Below, in pieces: positions 1 to 6,205 of a stretch of DNA of 38,988 bases. A model generated the notes under the pieces. The model saw nothing but the letters and a program-made list of their open reading frames with translations. It was not told the origin of the DNA and did not search any database. Made by a program: the position numbers and the translations under genes. Positions within the stretch are counted from its first letter, which is position 1. Each line of letters begins with the position of its first letter. Source of the stretch: a virus; IMG/VR virus record IMGVR_UViG_3300009285_013578, positions 1-38,988 of that record. One strand, written 5' to 3'.

Positions 1-1824
1 GGCAAAAGCGAGCTGGAAGAGAAAAAGAAAGCTGCAGCTGCGCAAATAGAAGTCCCTAAAAAACCAGCCGGATGGGATAAAGACGATGAATACTTGGAAA
101 AGATGAGCAAAATCAAACTTAATAATTCCATAAGTATTGACCTGCCCAAACTGATTGAATCCCGGCTTCTGATTCAAGCCAATTCGGGTGGCGGGAAGAG
201 TTGGGCTATCCGACGCGTTATAGAGCAAGCGTTTGGCAAGGTGCAGATAATCGTCTTGGATCCCGAGGGAGAGTTCACTAACCTGCGCGAGAAATACGAT
301 TTTGTATTCGCGGGGAAAGGCGGAGACGCGCCGGCGGAACCGCGCTCGGCGGGATTATTGGCGCGCCGGCTCTTGGAATTGCGCGCATCGGCAATCGTTG
401 ATCTTTACGAAATGCATCCGTCAGAGCGCAAGCATTTTGTCCGCGTATTCTTGGACACGATGGTCAACGCCCCGAAAGAATTGTGGCACGATTGCCTCGT
501 GATTCTTGACGAGGCGCATAACTTTGCGCCGGAAAAAGGAGAGGCGGAATCGATGGGCGCGGTTATTGACTTGGCGACCCGGGGAAGGAAGCGCGGATAC
601 TGCGCCATCTTGGCCACCCAGCGTCTCCCCAAACTTCACAAAGACGCTTCGGCCGAATGCAACAACAAACTCATCGGCCGGGCTTCGCAGGACATAGACC
701 GCAAGCGCGCGGCAGAGGAGCTGGGATTTACCACCGGAGAGCAGGTCCGCTCGTTGCGGGATTTAGAGCCGGGAGAGTTTTATGTGTTCGGTCCCGCGGT
801 CTCAAGAGATGTGCAGAAGACAATGATAGGCGATGTTCAAGTAAAACCGCCGAAGCGTGGGCAAGCGGCATTGGCGCCCCCGCCTCCTACGGAAAAGGTT
901 AGGAGTATTCTCGGCAAATTAGCTGACTTGCCCAAAGAAGCGGAAACGGAAGCGAGGACAATCGCGGAGTTCAAAAAGGAAAACGCAAACTTGAGGCGCG
1001 AGATTACGCTGGCAAAGAGAACAAACCCCGCCGCGCCGGCGGTTAAAATTGAACGCATAGAAGTTCCGGCCGTGGGAAAGCGCGCGCTCGAAGGGTTGAA
1101 GAAATCGGAGGCAAGTATGAGAAAATTGCTCTTTGGTTTACAAAAAGCAAATGCAATCAACAGCGGACTTGTTGAAAGTGTGGAAGTTGCCATCGGTAGT
1201 TTCGCTGCAGCAGTTAAAAGTGCGGTCGAAGAAATGAAACAGAAGCATACGGAGATAGTGCCGCGTGTCCATTCTGCGTTTTCACTTCCGAAATTACCAG
1301 TAAAAAATTACTACCCGAAAAATACTATGCTTAAAGTGGAGGGCGAAATCACTAATCCCGAACAGCGCATTTTGGACGCAATAGCGTGGATGGAAAGCAT
1401 TGGCATTAACGAACCGGAGCAAACGGCCGTGGCTTTTCTTGCCGACTATCGTTACGGCGGCGGAGCATTTAATAATCCGCGAGGAGCTTTGCGGACAAAG
1501 GGACTGGTGGAGTATCGTGGCAACAACATCGCGCTTACGGAAGAAGGCCGGCTGGTGGCTAACGCGCCGGAAACGCCTCTTACCACGGAAGAACTGCACA
1601 AAAGGGTTCTCGGCCGGCTCGAAACGCCACATCGCAAATTGCTCGTCCCGCTTCTTGAAGCGTATCCTGAATCGATTACGAACGAAGAACTGGCTGAACG
1701 GAGTGGCTATACATTCGGCTCCGGCGGTTTCAATAATCCGAAAGGTCGGTTACGCTCCCTTAGTTTGATTGAATATCTGAACGGCGGCCGCGTGAGAGCG
1801 AGGGATTTATTGTTTTTGGATTAA
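1..1824 (+). CDS. HerA/FtsK-like ATPase (DUF87 type) with two C-terminal winged-helix repeats, 5' end open
   Basis: Predicted P-loop ATPase of the HerA/VirB4 (DUF87) class, which usually forms hexamers that pump or unwind DNA in end processing or packaging. Counting from a TTG codon at 94, the Walker A motif SGGGKS lies near residues 31-36 and the Walker B motif VILDEAH near 135-141, followed by an ATQR segment typical of the family. A charged coiled-coil-like stretch follows (about 270-370). Two related winged-helix-like units close the protein, each containing a GGxFNNPxGxLR core (about 450-500 and 525-570). The frame has no stop back to base 1, so the gene probably begins outside the window; TTG at 94 and ATG at 103 are internal alternatives. 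It lies 14 nt upstream of an AAA+ gene. The ATPase class is secure; the phage role is inferred. Confidence 0.85.
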   Translation, partial: GKSELEEKKKAAAAQIEVPKKPAGWDKDDEYLEKMSKIKLNNSISIDLPKLIESRLLIQANSGGGKSWAIRRVIEQAFGKVQIIVLDPEGEFTNLREKYDFVFAGKGGDAPAEPRSAGLLARRLLELRASAIVDLYEMHPSERKHFVRVFLDTMVNAPKELWHDCLVILDEAHNFAPEKGEAESMGAVIDLATRGRKRGYCAILATQRLPKLHKDASAECNNKLIGRASQDIDRKRAAEELGFTTGEQVRSLRDLEPGEFYVFGPAVSRDVQKTMIGDVQVKPPKRGQAALAPPPPTEKVRSILGKLADLPKEAETEARTIAEFKKENANLRREITLAKRTNPAAPAVKIERIEVPAVGKRALEGLKKSEASMRKLLFGLQKANAINSGLVESVEVAIGSFAAAVKSAVEEMKQKHTEIVPRVHSAFSLPKLPVKNYYPKNTMLKVEGEITNPEQRILDAIAWMESIGINEPEQTAVAFLADYRYGGGAFNNPRGALRTKGLVEYRGNNIALTEEGRLVANAPETPLTTEELHKRVLGRLETPHRKLLVPLLEAYPESITNEELAERSGYTFGSGGFNNPKGRLRSLSLIEYLNGGRVRARDLLFLD

Positions 1825-1838
1825 TATAAATATTACGT

Positions 1839-3197
1839 ATGGAGAAAGATGAAATAATTAGGGAAGCCGAGAGCAACGCGGCCAATCGGCCGGAGATCAG
1901 AACAATTGAAGAATTGTCCGCGGTTTTTGACAAGTGGCTGCTGATTAAGGACCGGCAGGTGGTTAAGCTGGTGGCAGCGACTGTTATCGCCAACCGTCTT
2001 CCTATAGATCCGGTGTGGATGTTTTTGGTGGCGCCGCCGGGCGGAAGCAAGACGGAATTGATAAGGGCGCTGGGAAAGATTAAGGATGTTTATCCGATCA
2101 GCAATCTCACGGCCCAGACATTCGTTTCGGGATTGACAACGAGAAAAAATATCGATCTTCTCCCAAAGGTAACGAACAAGACAGTTTCTTTTAAGGACTT
2201 CACGACGATTATGGAGGGGCGAAAGGACTCGCAGGCGGATATTTTGTCGCAACTCCGGGAAATTTACGACGGGGAATACAATCGCGAATACGGAAGCGGC
2301 AAGTCATTTCATTGGAAGGGAAAAATGGGTTTCATCGCCGGCGTCACGCCGATAATGGACAAATATTATTCGGTGCATAAGGTTTTAGGAGAGCGCTTTT
2401 TGCAGTATCGCGTCCTGCAGCCCGACCGCCGCGAGGTTTTGGAAAAAATAAACAGCAATATTTCGAAACAATTCCAAATGCGCGAAGAGCTAATGGACTC
2501 GTTCGCCAGTTATCTTGGAAACGTAAGATTGCCGGATCTTGTCGCCGGGGAGGAGTTACCGCGATTGCCGAAGGAAGTTAATAAGAGAATTATTGAGGTA
2601 GCGGTTTTCGTTTCGCAGAACAGGTCAACGGTTATCAGGGATGAATATTCGAGGGATAAGAACATTATTTTTGTGCCCGGAAAGGAAATGAGCACGCGCA
2701 TATACGCGCAGCTTACCACGCTTGGAACGGCCCTGATGATTTTGAACGGGAAAAACGAGTTTAAGGATGAGGACTATGCCATTCTTTTTAAGGTTGGGTT
2801 TGACTCCATTCATTATTTGAAGAAGGAAATTTTGGATATTTTGAGGTCTTATAAGGGTTGGGTCCGCACTTCGCAGGTCGCGATTGACAGCGGTTATTCC
2901 ACGCATACGGTCAGGTTTTATTTGGAGGAGCTTACGGTATTGGAGACGATTGAGCGCTTGAAGCCACGCGAACGGCTTGATGTCTGGCGGTTAAGAGCGG
3001 ACGTGAGGGATCAATGGGCTTTTGCCGAGAACGACGCGGTTACTGCCCTGGTTAAGTTTGGTTGGAAGGTGGATAAGTATGCGGAGGACGCGGTTGGGAA
3101 TATGAATCCGGACGAAGCGGCTTCCGGCGGGGCCGAGATCGGGCAGGGCGATATTCCAAACGATACTCCGTTGACAGATGAGCAAGGAATGTTGTAA
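1839..3197 (+). CDS. AAA+ ATPase with C-terminal winged helix, putative replication helicase or loader
   Basis: A 452-residue protein with an N-terminal AAA+ module and a C-terminal DNA-binding domain. The P-loop is unusual, APPGGSKTE (residues 65-73), where a GSGKT-like loop is expected; lysine and threonine are kept. A Walker-B-like strand with VSFKDF (116-121), a sensor-1-like GFIAGVT (164-170) and an arginine-finger-like GERF (184-187) follow, an arrangement reminiscent of MCM-like helicases. Residues about 325-390 form a winged helix (VRTSQVAIDSGYSTHTVRFY). It follows the HerA-like gene closely and probably shares its transcript. No Shine-Dalgarno site precedes the ATG; a TATAAA lies 8 nt upstream. 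A role in opening or loading at the nearby repeat region is inference. It could equally be a packaging or recombination ATPase. Confidence 0.7.
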   Translation: MEKDEIIREAESNAANRPEIRTIEELSAVFDKWLLIKDRQVVKLVAATVIANRLPIDPVWMFLVAPPGGSKTELIRALGKIKDVYPISNLTAQTFVSGLTTRKNIDLLPKVTNKTVSFKDFTTIMEGRKDSQADILSQLREIYDGEYNREYGSGKSFHWKGKMGFIAGVTPIMDKYYSVHKVLGERFLQYRVLQPDRREVLEKINSNISKQFQMREELMDSFASYLGNVRLPDLVAGEELPRLPKEVNKRIIEVAVFVSQNRSTVIRDEYSRDKNIIFVPGKEMSTRIYAQLTTLGTALMILNGKNEFKDEDYAILFKVGFDSIHYLKKEILDILRSYKGWVRTSQVAIDSGYSTHTVRFYLEELTVLETIERLKPRERLDVWRLRADVRDQWAFAENDAVTALVKFGWKVDKYAEDAVGNMNPDEAASGGAEIGQGDIPNDTPLTDEQGML

Positions 3198-3256
3198 TAG
3201 GGGTTTTAGGGGTAGGAAGTAGATTTTGAAAATAGGGGTAGAAAAAGAGGTATACT

Positions 3257-3285
3257 TTGACAAAGTTAAAGGGTTATGATGTAAT
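3257..3285 (+). promoter_or_regulatory. Candidate sigma70-type promoter
   Basis: TTGACA (3257-3262) is followed after 17 nt by TGTAAT (3280-3285). Transcription would begin near 3292, at the inverted GTAGGAAGT copy, and meet the terminator at 3317-3344. The product would be an RNA of only about 50 nt with no ORF. The -10 box has one mismatch, so this is tentative. Confidence 0.35.
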
Positions 3286-3316
3286 TTGAAAACTACTTCC
3301 TACCCTTTTAAGGTTC

Positions 3317-3344
3317 AAAAGCCCTTGAAATATGGGGCTTTTTT
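3317..3344 (+). terminator. Rho-independent terminator after the AAA+ gene
   Basis: AAAAGCCC (3317-3324) pairs with GGGCTTTT (3335-3342) around a 10-nt loop, and the T-run extends to 3344. It is correctly oriented to end transcripts of the HerA-like/AAA+ pair. Confidence 0.7.
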
Positions 3345-3399
3345 GACGAAATAGGGGGTAGGAAGTGGAGTGCGTAAGGGGTGCTCACATACCATACCC

Positions 3400-3430
3400 T
3401 ATATATATTATCTCTCTCTATCTCTCATAT
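3400..3430. repeat. Low-complexity TA and CT tract
   Basis: A run of alternating TA is followed by CTCTCTCTATCTCTC and CATATAG. It is easily melted DNA next to the GTAGGAAGT repeats. No gene is seen on either strand here. An unwinding-element role is a guess. Confidence 0.4.
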
Positions 3431-3492
3431 AGATTACTTCTTCCTACTATAGTTATGGGAATGGAATGACGAGGCCGGCAAAAAAGTGAGAT

Positions 3493-3529
3493 CAAAAAAA
3501 ATGCGCCACTTACTCTGTAGATATGGCGC
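3493..3529 (-). terminator. Second, distal minus-strand terminator
   Basis: On the minus strand GCGCCA (3529-3524) pairs with TGGCGC (3508-3503) around a 15-nt loop and is followed by a run of eight T. It lies about 150 nt beyond the terminator at 3682-3708, so some RNA must be expected to reach it. Confidence 0.6.
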
Positions 3530-3681
3530 TCTGGGGTCTTGACTTGTTTTTGGTGGTATTGCGTAATATGGTTTGGGGCTATTTTCTTTTTGTCTGTGGG
3601 CTTTGGGTTGTTTGTGGTGTTGTATGGCTTTGGCGCGCGCGCTATTCGGATGCGTTGACGCTTTAAGCGACGCAAGGCAAC
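3530..3681 (-). other. Non-coding spacer between two minus-strand terminators
   Basis: About 150 bases without a credible gene. It contains a strong hairpin at 3651-3674: TGCGT, a TGA bulge, CGCTT, one T, then AAGCG and ACGCA. The minus-strand frame is open for 87 codons across here, but its product is proline-, lysine- and glutamine-rich without domain character. Because a terminator lies at each end, a small RNA formed by read-through is possible. Confidence 0.3.
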
Positions 3682-3708
3682 AAAAAACCACCGGCAAGCG
3701 TTCGGTAG
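3682..3708 (-). terminator. Terminator of the small-gene operon
   Basis: On the minus strand CTACCG (3708-3703) pairs with CGGTGG (3693-3688), including one G-T pair, around a 9-nt loop and is followed by six T. It lies 48 bases after the last gene of the minus-strand operon. Confidence 0.65.
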
Positions 3709-3755
3709 CTTATTTGTGGCTGATTTTTAGGTCAGCGAGATAACAAGCGAGGATT

Positions 3756-4052
3756 TTAAGCGTTTTCACAATCGGGGTCAGGGCATCCGTAGCTTTCAAG
3801 GAAGCGACCACAGCCGCATTTTACGGCTGGCGGTGGGTTCTTTTGTGGGTTAGATGCTTTGGCGCATTTACAGCTCGCGGGATGCAGTCCGCATAACGCG
3901 CAACGCGGTGCGTTTACATCAAGGCGCTTATTTTGTGTCTTGATAAGCTTGTCGGCGTGCCGCTCAAGTGCTTTCAGCGCGCCAATAGCGTGGCGGCGGA
4001 CGGATGGCGAGGAATGGGCGAGAAGCTCGCCGAGCGTAAAGTTATGAAGCAT
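3756..4052 (-). CDS. Small cysteine-rich protein, probable zinc-binding
   Basis: A 98-residue protein of unknown function and the last gene of the minus-strand operon. The N-terminal half is helical and basic. The C-terminal half is cysteine-rich, with CALC, CKC, CGC and CPDPDC clusters that could hold one or two zinc ions, spaced by a proline-rich segment. The ATG overlaps the end of the upstream gene by 11 nt, which points to translational coupling. The composition suits a nucleic-acid- or protein-binding adaptor, such as a phage early regulator, but no family is recognised. Confidence 0.6.
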   Translation of the reverse strand: MLHNFTLGELLAHSSPSVRRHAIGALKALERHADKLIKTQNKRLDVNAPRCALCGLHPASCKCAKASNPQKNPPPAVKCGCGRFLESYGCPDPDCENA

Positions 4053-4338
4053 TACAATCTGCGCATTTTGCGCTTTTTAAGAGGGTGCATCCTTTGATGT
4101 TTTTATAATGCAGAACATAAGCCCGATTTCCGCAATTTTTGCATTCGCTCACTTCATCCCATTCTCTAATTGTCGGCGGCGTGAGCGTGTCAAGCCATCT
4201 CGCGACTCGGTGAATGTGATGATACATATGATTTGCGGGTCTTTGTGCTTCTTCCCAATGCTTCCGCTCGTCTGCGTGTAAATAGTTTACGACTTCGCAC
4301 AAGTCAGCGTATAATTTGCGCGTGATGAGTGCCTCCAT
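4042..4338 (-). CDS. Small protein with C-terminal zinc ribbon
   Basis: A 98-residue protein of unknown function. The front two-thirds is helical and rich in histidine and tryptophan (HMYHHIHRVARWLD). The C-terminus has CKNC and CADC pairs about 22 residues apart, a typical treble-clef or ribbon zinc site. I chose ATG at 4338, which follows the upstream stop directly. A GTG at 4350 would overlap the upstream gene by 8 nt and add four residues. It is coupled to both neighbours in the operon. Confidence 0.6.
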   Translation of the reverse strand: MEALITRKLYADLCEVVNYLHADERKHWEEAQRPANHMYHHIHRVARWLDTLTPPTIREWDEVSECKNCGNRAYVLHYKNIKGCTLLKSAKCADCNAS

Positions 4339-4342
4339 TTTT

Positions 4343-4744
4343 TTAAGCACTTTTTACGAACTCGGCGACAATTTGTTTTACTTCTGTAATGCTTTCGGAA
4401 GCCCAGATGTCGCGGATTGCGAGCTTCAACGCGGTTACGCGGTTTTTGCGTCTTTGTTCTTCTTCTTTTTCAAACTTTTCAAGCGCGGTCTTGATGGCTT
4501 CTGACGCTTTTTTTATTTTTGCTTCAAGCGCGGTTTTTTCGTTTAGCATTTCTTGGAAGCCATATTTTTCCACAAGTGCGGTTGCGGCTATTGCGGCTTC
4601 TTTGTTGTTCCAGTTCTGGATGTCGTCCCTGTCTGTATATTCGCTGAAGTGAAAATATTTTGATGTTTTGCTTTCCGCTTTTTTAAGCTCTGCGGACAAG
4701 AGGCGCACGAAGCCCGCGCGCTGGTTGTTGTTAATTGCTTTCAT
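4343..4744 (-). CDS. Coiled-coil protein of unknown function
   Basis: A 133-residue lysine- and glutamate-rich protein. Residues 60-105 form a long predicted helix or coiled coil (ALEAKIKKASEAIKTALEKF and beyond). The N-terminus begins MKAINNNQRAGFVRLL. It is the first gene after the structured RNA element at 4798-4891, so that element would lie in its 5' leader. It ends just before the zinc-ribbon gene. No family is recognised; a structural or regulatory role is possible. Confidence 0.6.
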   Translation of the reverse strand: MKAINNNQRAGFVRLLSAELKKAESKTSKYFHFSEYTDRDDIQNWNNKEAAIAATALVEKYGFQEMLNEKTALEAKIKKASEAIKTALEKFEKEEEQRRKNRVTALKLAIRDIWASESITEVKQIVAEFVKSA

Positions 4745-4797
4745 CTTTTTTTGTTAAGGCGGCAGGCGCGCGCTTGCTCGTGCGTGCCTCCATTTGT

Positions 4798-4891
4798 CCC
4801 GCTTCGGGCGGGTGAGGGTTGCGGCGTGTGCCGCGTTGTTCAGCCCCTCATCTCTGGGTTTGCGCTCTTGCGACAAGCCCAGAGTCAAGAG
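4798..4891 (-). ncRNA. Candidate structured RNA element in the small-gene operon
   Basis: A 94-nt gene-free segment that is almost entirely paired. In minus-strand order: CTCTTG (4891-4886), CTCTGGG (4884-4878), CAAGAG (4870-4865), CCCAGAG (4858-4852), an interleaved ABA'B' order that allows an H-type pseudoknot or two exclusive hairpins. Then TGAGGG (4850-4845) pairs with CCCTCA (4818-4813), enclosing a hairpin GCGGC-ACAC-GCCGC (4834-4821). A hairpin CCCGC-GCGGG (4812-4798) abuts it. It resembles a riboswitch- or attenuator-like leader in compactness, but no known class is recognised. Which strand is functional is inferred from the operon. Confidence 0.5.
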
Positions 4892-4904
4892 CCAATTTAC
4901 TTAT

Positions 4905-5072
4905 TTAACAATCAGTAATCATTTCCGCGTCTTTCGTAATATCCCCGTCAATTCTGATAACGTATTTTGTTTTTTCGTTTATTATTCCCTCTCTGCGTCC
5001 GTCATCACATTCAATATAAGTGTCAAAAAGATATTCCGCGCCTCCGTCTGTTTTGTGATAATACAGTTTCAC
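4905..5072 (-). CDS. Small protein of unknown function (GTG start)
   Basis: A 55-residue acidic protein, MKLYYHKTDGGAEYLFDTYI at the start. GTG at 5070-5072 is the only plausible start because an in-frame stop lies 12-15 nt upstream. The sequence suggests a small beta-rich fold. It lies 40 nt downstream of the previous gene and just upstream of the structured RNA element. No family is recognised. Confidence 0.5.
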   Translation of the reverse strand: MKLYYHKTDGGAEYLFDTYIECDDGRREGIINEKTKYVIRIDGDITKDAEMITDC

Positions 5073-5112
5073 TTTGTTATTTTATTTTTTGATGTTTGCG
5101 ACCTTTTAATTT

Positions 5113-5277
5113 TTAATCCGTTGGCTCAATGACTAACTCGTTATAAACATTCTCTGCGATATTGACGACAATATCTATGGAAGTTCTTTCTTCTGCGGTT
5201 ACGTATTCCGTGTCCCGCAATTCTCCGAGTAATACAATCAGTTCGCTTATTTTTTGTTTATCGCTTTTTTCTTTCAT
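5113..5277 (-). CDS. Small helical acidic protein of unknown function
   Basis: A 54-residue protein beginning MKEKSDKQKISELIVLLGEL. It is rich in glutamate, isoleucine and valine and probably forms two helices. The ATG follows the stop of the preceding gene by 3 nt, which fits an operon. It may be one of the small early proteins phages use against the host, but nothing in it identifies a function. Confidence 0.55.
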   Translation of the reverse strand: MKEKSDKQKISELIVLLGELRDTEYVTAEERTSIDIVVNIAENVYNELVIEPTD

Positions 5278-5280
5278 ATT

Positions 5281-5424
5281 TTATTTCTTAATTTTTTCTG
5301 CGACCTTTGCGGCGAATTGTGCCGCGTTAAATGGTTGGTTCTCCGCGAAGTCAATCGCGGCATCTGGTGTGAAGCCAGCGAGTATCAGCTCAAAGATTGT
5401 TTTTTCAATTTCTTTTGTACTCAT
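5281..5424 (-). CDS. Small helical protein of unknown function
   Basis: A 47-residue protein, MSTKEIEKTIFELILAGFTP at the start, ending in a lysine-rich helix (FAAKVAEKIKK). The ATG lies 1 nt after the preceding stop. The pattern of a short acidic helix, a turn with proline and alanine-rich helices suggests a compact helical bundle. No family is recognised. Confidence 0.55.
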   Translation of the reverse strand: MSTKEIEKTIFELILAGFTPDAAIDFAENQPFNAAQFAAKVAEKIKK

Positions 5425-5425
5425 T

Positions 5426-5584
5426 TTAATGAATGTAATTGTTGGCTTCTTTTATTCCTTCGCGCATTTCTAATTCGTCAAGCACTTCAACGGCTTCGCA
5501 TAGCGCTTCGCGTTCGTCGCTGTCTTTGTAGCGGCTTTGTCCGACAATATCCGATAATATTTTCCGTATTTTTTTTAGCTTCAT
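5426..5584 (-). CDS. Small protein of unknown function, first gene of the minus-strand operon
   Basis: A 52-residue protein with a basic N-terminus (MKLKKIRKILSDIVGQ) and an acidic helical middle (EREALCEAVEVLDELEMREG). The same frame is open to an ATG at 5632, but that codon would lie within a few bases of the predicted transcription start and add a poly-lysine tail-like stretch, so ATG at 5584 is preferred. Only an A-rich tract precedes it. It heads the seven-gene operon driven from 5645-5674. Confidence 0.55.
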   Translation of the reverse strand: MKLKKIRKILSDIVGQSRYKDSDEREALCEAVEVLDELEMREGIKEANNYIH

Positions 5585-5644
5585 TTTTTTCTTTTTTTTA
5601 TTTTTTGCTGAAGCCGTCAGCGCGGCGACCATTTACTTGTTTTA

Positions 5645-5674
5645 ATCTTATCATAGATTTCCAGTTGAAGTCAA
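5645..5674 (-). promoter_or_regulatory. Promoter of the minus-strand small-gene operon
   Basis: On the minus strand TTGACT (5674-5669) is separated by 18 nt from TAAGAT (5650-5645). Transcription would begin near 5638, about 55 nt ahead of the first gene. Unlike the plus-strand promoters in this window it has a good -35 box and gives a leader. Confidence 0.55.
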
Positions 5675-5749
5675 TGAGTTGTCCACACTCTAACATAACA
5701 CAATAAAACATATAACAAGTCAAGCCGCGCGCTCTTGTTCTTTCGTTGC

Positions 5750-5859
5750 TCGGTTTTTGCTCGGTGTTTTATTTGCGCGTGTTTGTTTCGGTGTTCGGTT
5801 TTTGTTCGGTGTTGTTTGTGTGCGCGTGCGCGTTTGTTGTCTTTCGGTTTTCTTTCGGT
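5750..5859. repeat. TCGGT-based repeats in the divergent control region
   Basis: TCGGTTTTTGCTCGGTGTT at 5750-5768 recurs with one change at 5795-5813, 45 nt later. A shorter relative, TCGGTTTTCTTTCGGT, lies at 5844-5859. Each copy is a pair of TCGGT half-sites about 11 nt apart, one helical turn, which suits a dimeric DNA-binding protein. The surrounding strand is very T- and G-rich. No gene is seen. Confidence 0.5.
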
Positions 5860-5902
5860 ATCGTTGGCACGCGTTCGTTGTGCGTTTCATTATATGAATA
5901 AA

Positions 5903-5930
5903 AAAACCGCCTCACTGGCGTTTTGTTTTT
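5903..5930. terminator. Hairpin with A- and T-tracts, possible bidirectional terminator
   Basis: CGCC-TCACT-GGCG is flanked by an A-run and a T-run that extend the stem with a bulged C. It could end transcripts in either direction, although no annotated transcript clearly arrives here. It would insulate the two divergent units. Confidence 0.45.
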
Positions 5931-6190
5931 TGCTCTGTTTTAATTTTTCTGCCGCCGCCCCCTTCTTTTTGTTTTTTAATCCTTTTTATTCGTAGTAATT
6001 ATTCGTAATTCGTTTTTAGATTTAGTATTGGGGTAGCACTACCACGGATTTAATTCTCTAACTAGGTAGAGGAGTTAACCCGCTGCCGAAAAAAAATTTC
6101 AAAGAACCTTATATAGAAATCATATTCCCAATTCCAAAATTTGTCAAGTATTTACTACAAATTAATACATTTTTCCAATTCCAAAGATTG
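5931..6190. other. Non-coding region upstream of the packaging genes
   Basis: About 260 bases with no credible gene. It holds a near-perfect palindrome GGTAG-CA-CTACC (6032-6043), a second GGTAG in CTCTAACTAGGTAGAG (a 5-bp inverted repeat), a run of eight A, and a direct repeat listed separately. Position just before the terminase genes makes a packaging start (cos or pac) possible, but no nick site can be read from sequence alone. Confidence 0.3.
6128..6185. repeat. CCAATTCCAAA direct repeat near the packaging promoter
   Basis: Two exact copies of CCAATTCCAAA, 6128-6138 and 6175-6185. The second lies in the -35 to spacer region of the promoter at 6191-6199, so it could be an operator. Confidence 0.4.
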
Positions 6191-6199
6191 TGTTATAAT
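6191..6199 (+). promoter_or_regulatory. Extended -10 promoter, leaderless start for the packaging operon
   Basis: TGTTATAAT with the TATAAT box at 6194-6199, ending exactly 6 nt before the ATG at 6206. Start of transcription is predicted at or next to the A of the ATG. No convincing -35 box; the TGn extension compensates. Confidence 0.65.
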
Positions 6200-6205
6200 A
6201 ATTTT

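Larger units (their letters stand above)
3208..3366. repeat. GTAGGAAGT repeat cluster (direct and inverted copies)
   Basis: GGGTAGGAAGTAG occurs at 3210-3222, its exact reverse complement at 3293-3305, and GGGTAGGAAGT again at 3356-3366. A weaker inverted copy (CTTCCTAC) lies at 3440-3447. The first two can pair as a 13-bp stem across a 70-nt loop, or act as protein-binding sites. The cluster is AT-rich around the motifs and sits just after the AAA+ gene, so an origin or regulator-binding role is possible. Only the repeats themselves are seen directly. Confidence 0.6.

Noticed and set aside
3434-3697. 87-codon minus-strand open frame
   Set aside because: It crosses a strong terminator, lacks a credible start and has low-complexity K/P/Q-rich composition.
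5254-5706. 150-codon plus-strand frame and neighbouring F/C-rich plus-strand frames
   Set aside because: These are antisense to compact minus-strand genes with consistent spacing, and their composition is driven by the T-rich strand.
5894-5995. 33-residue plus-strand ORF resembling a signal peptide
   Set aside because: It is T-rich, overlaps the hairpin at 5903-5930 and has no promoter or ribosome site. Such runs of F and L are expected from T-rich DNA.
3198-6205. tRNA or known riboswitch in the intergenic regions
   Set aside because: No cloverleaf with a TTC-loop and acceptor stem was found, and no known riboswitch core was recognised.
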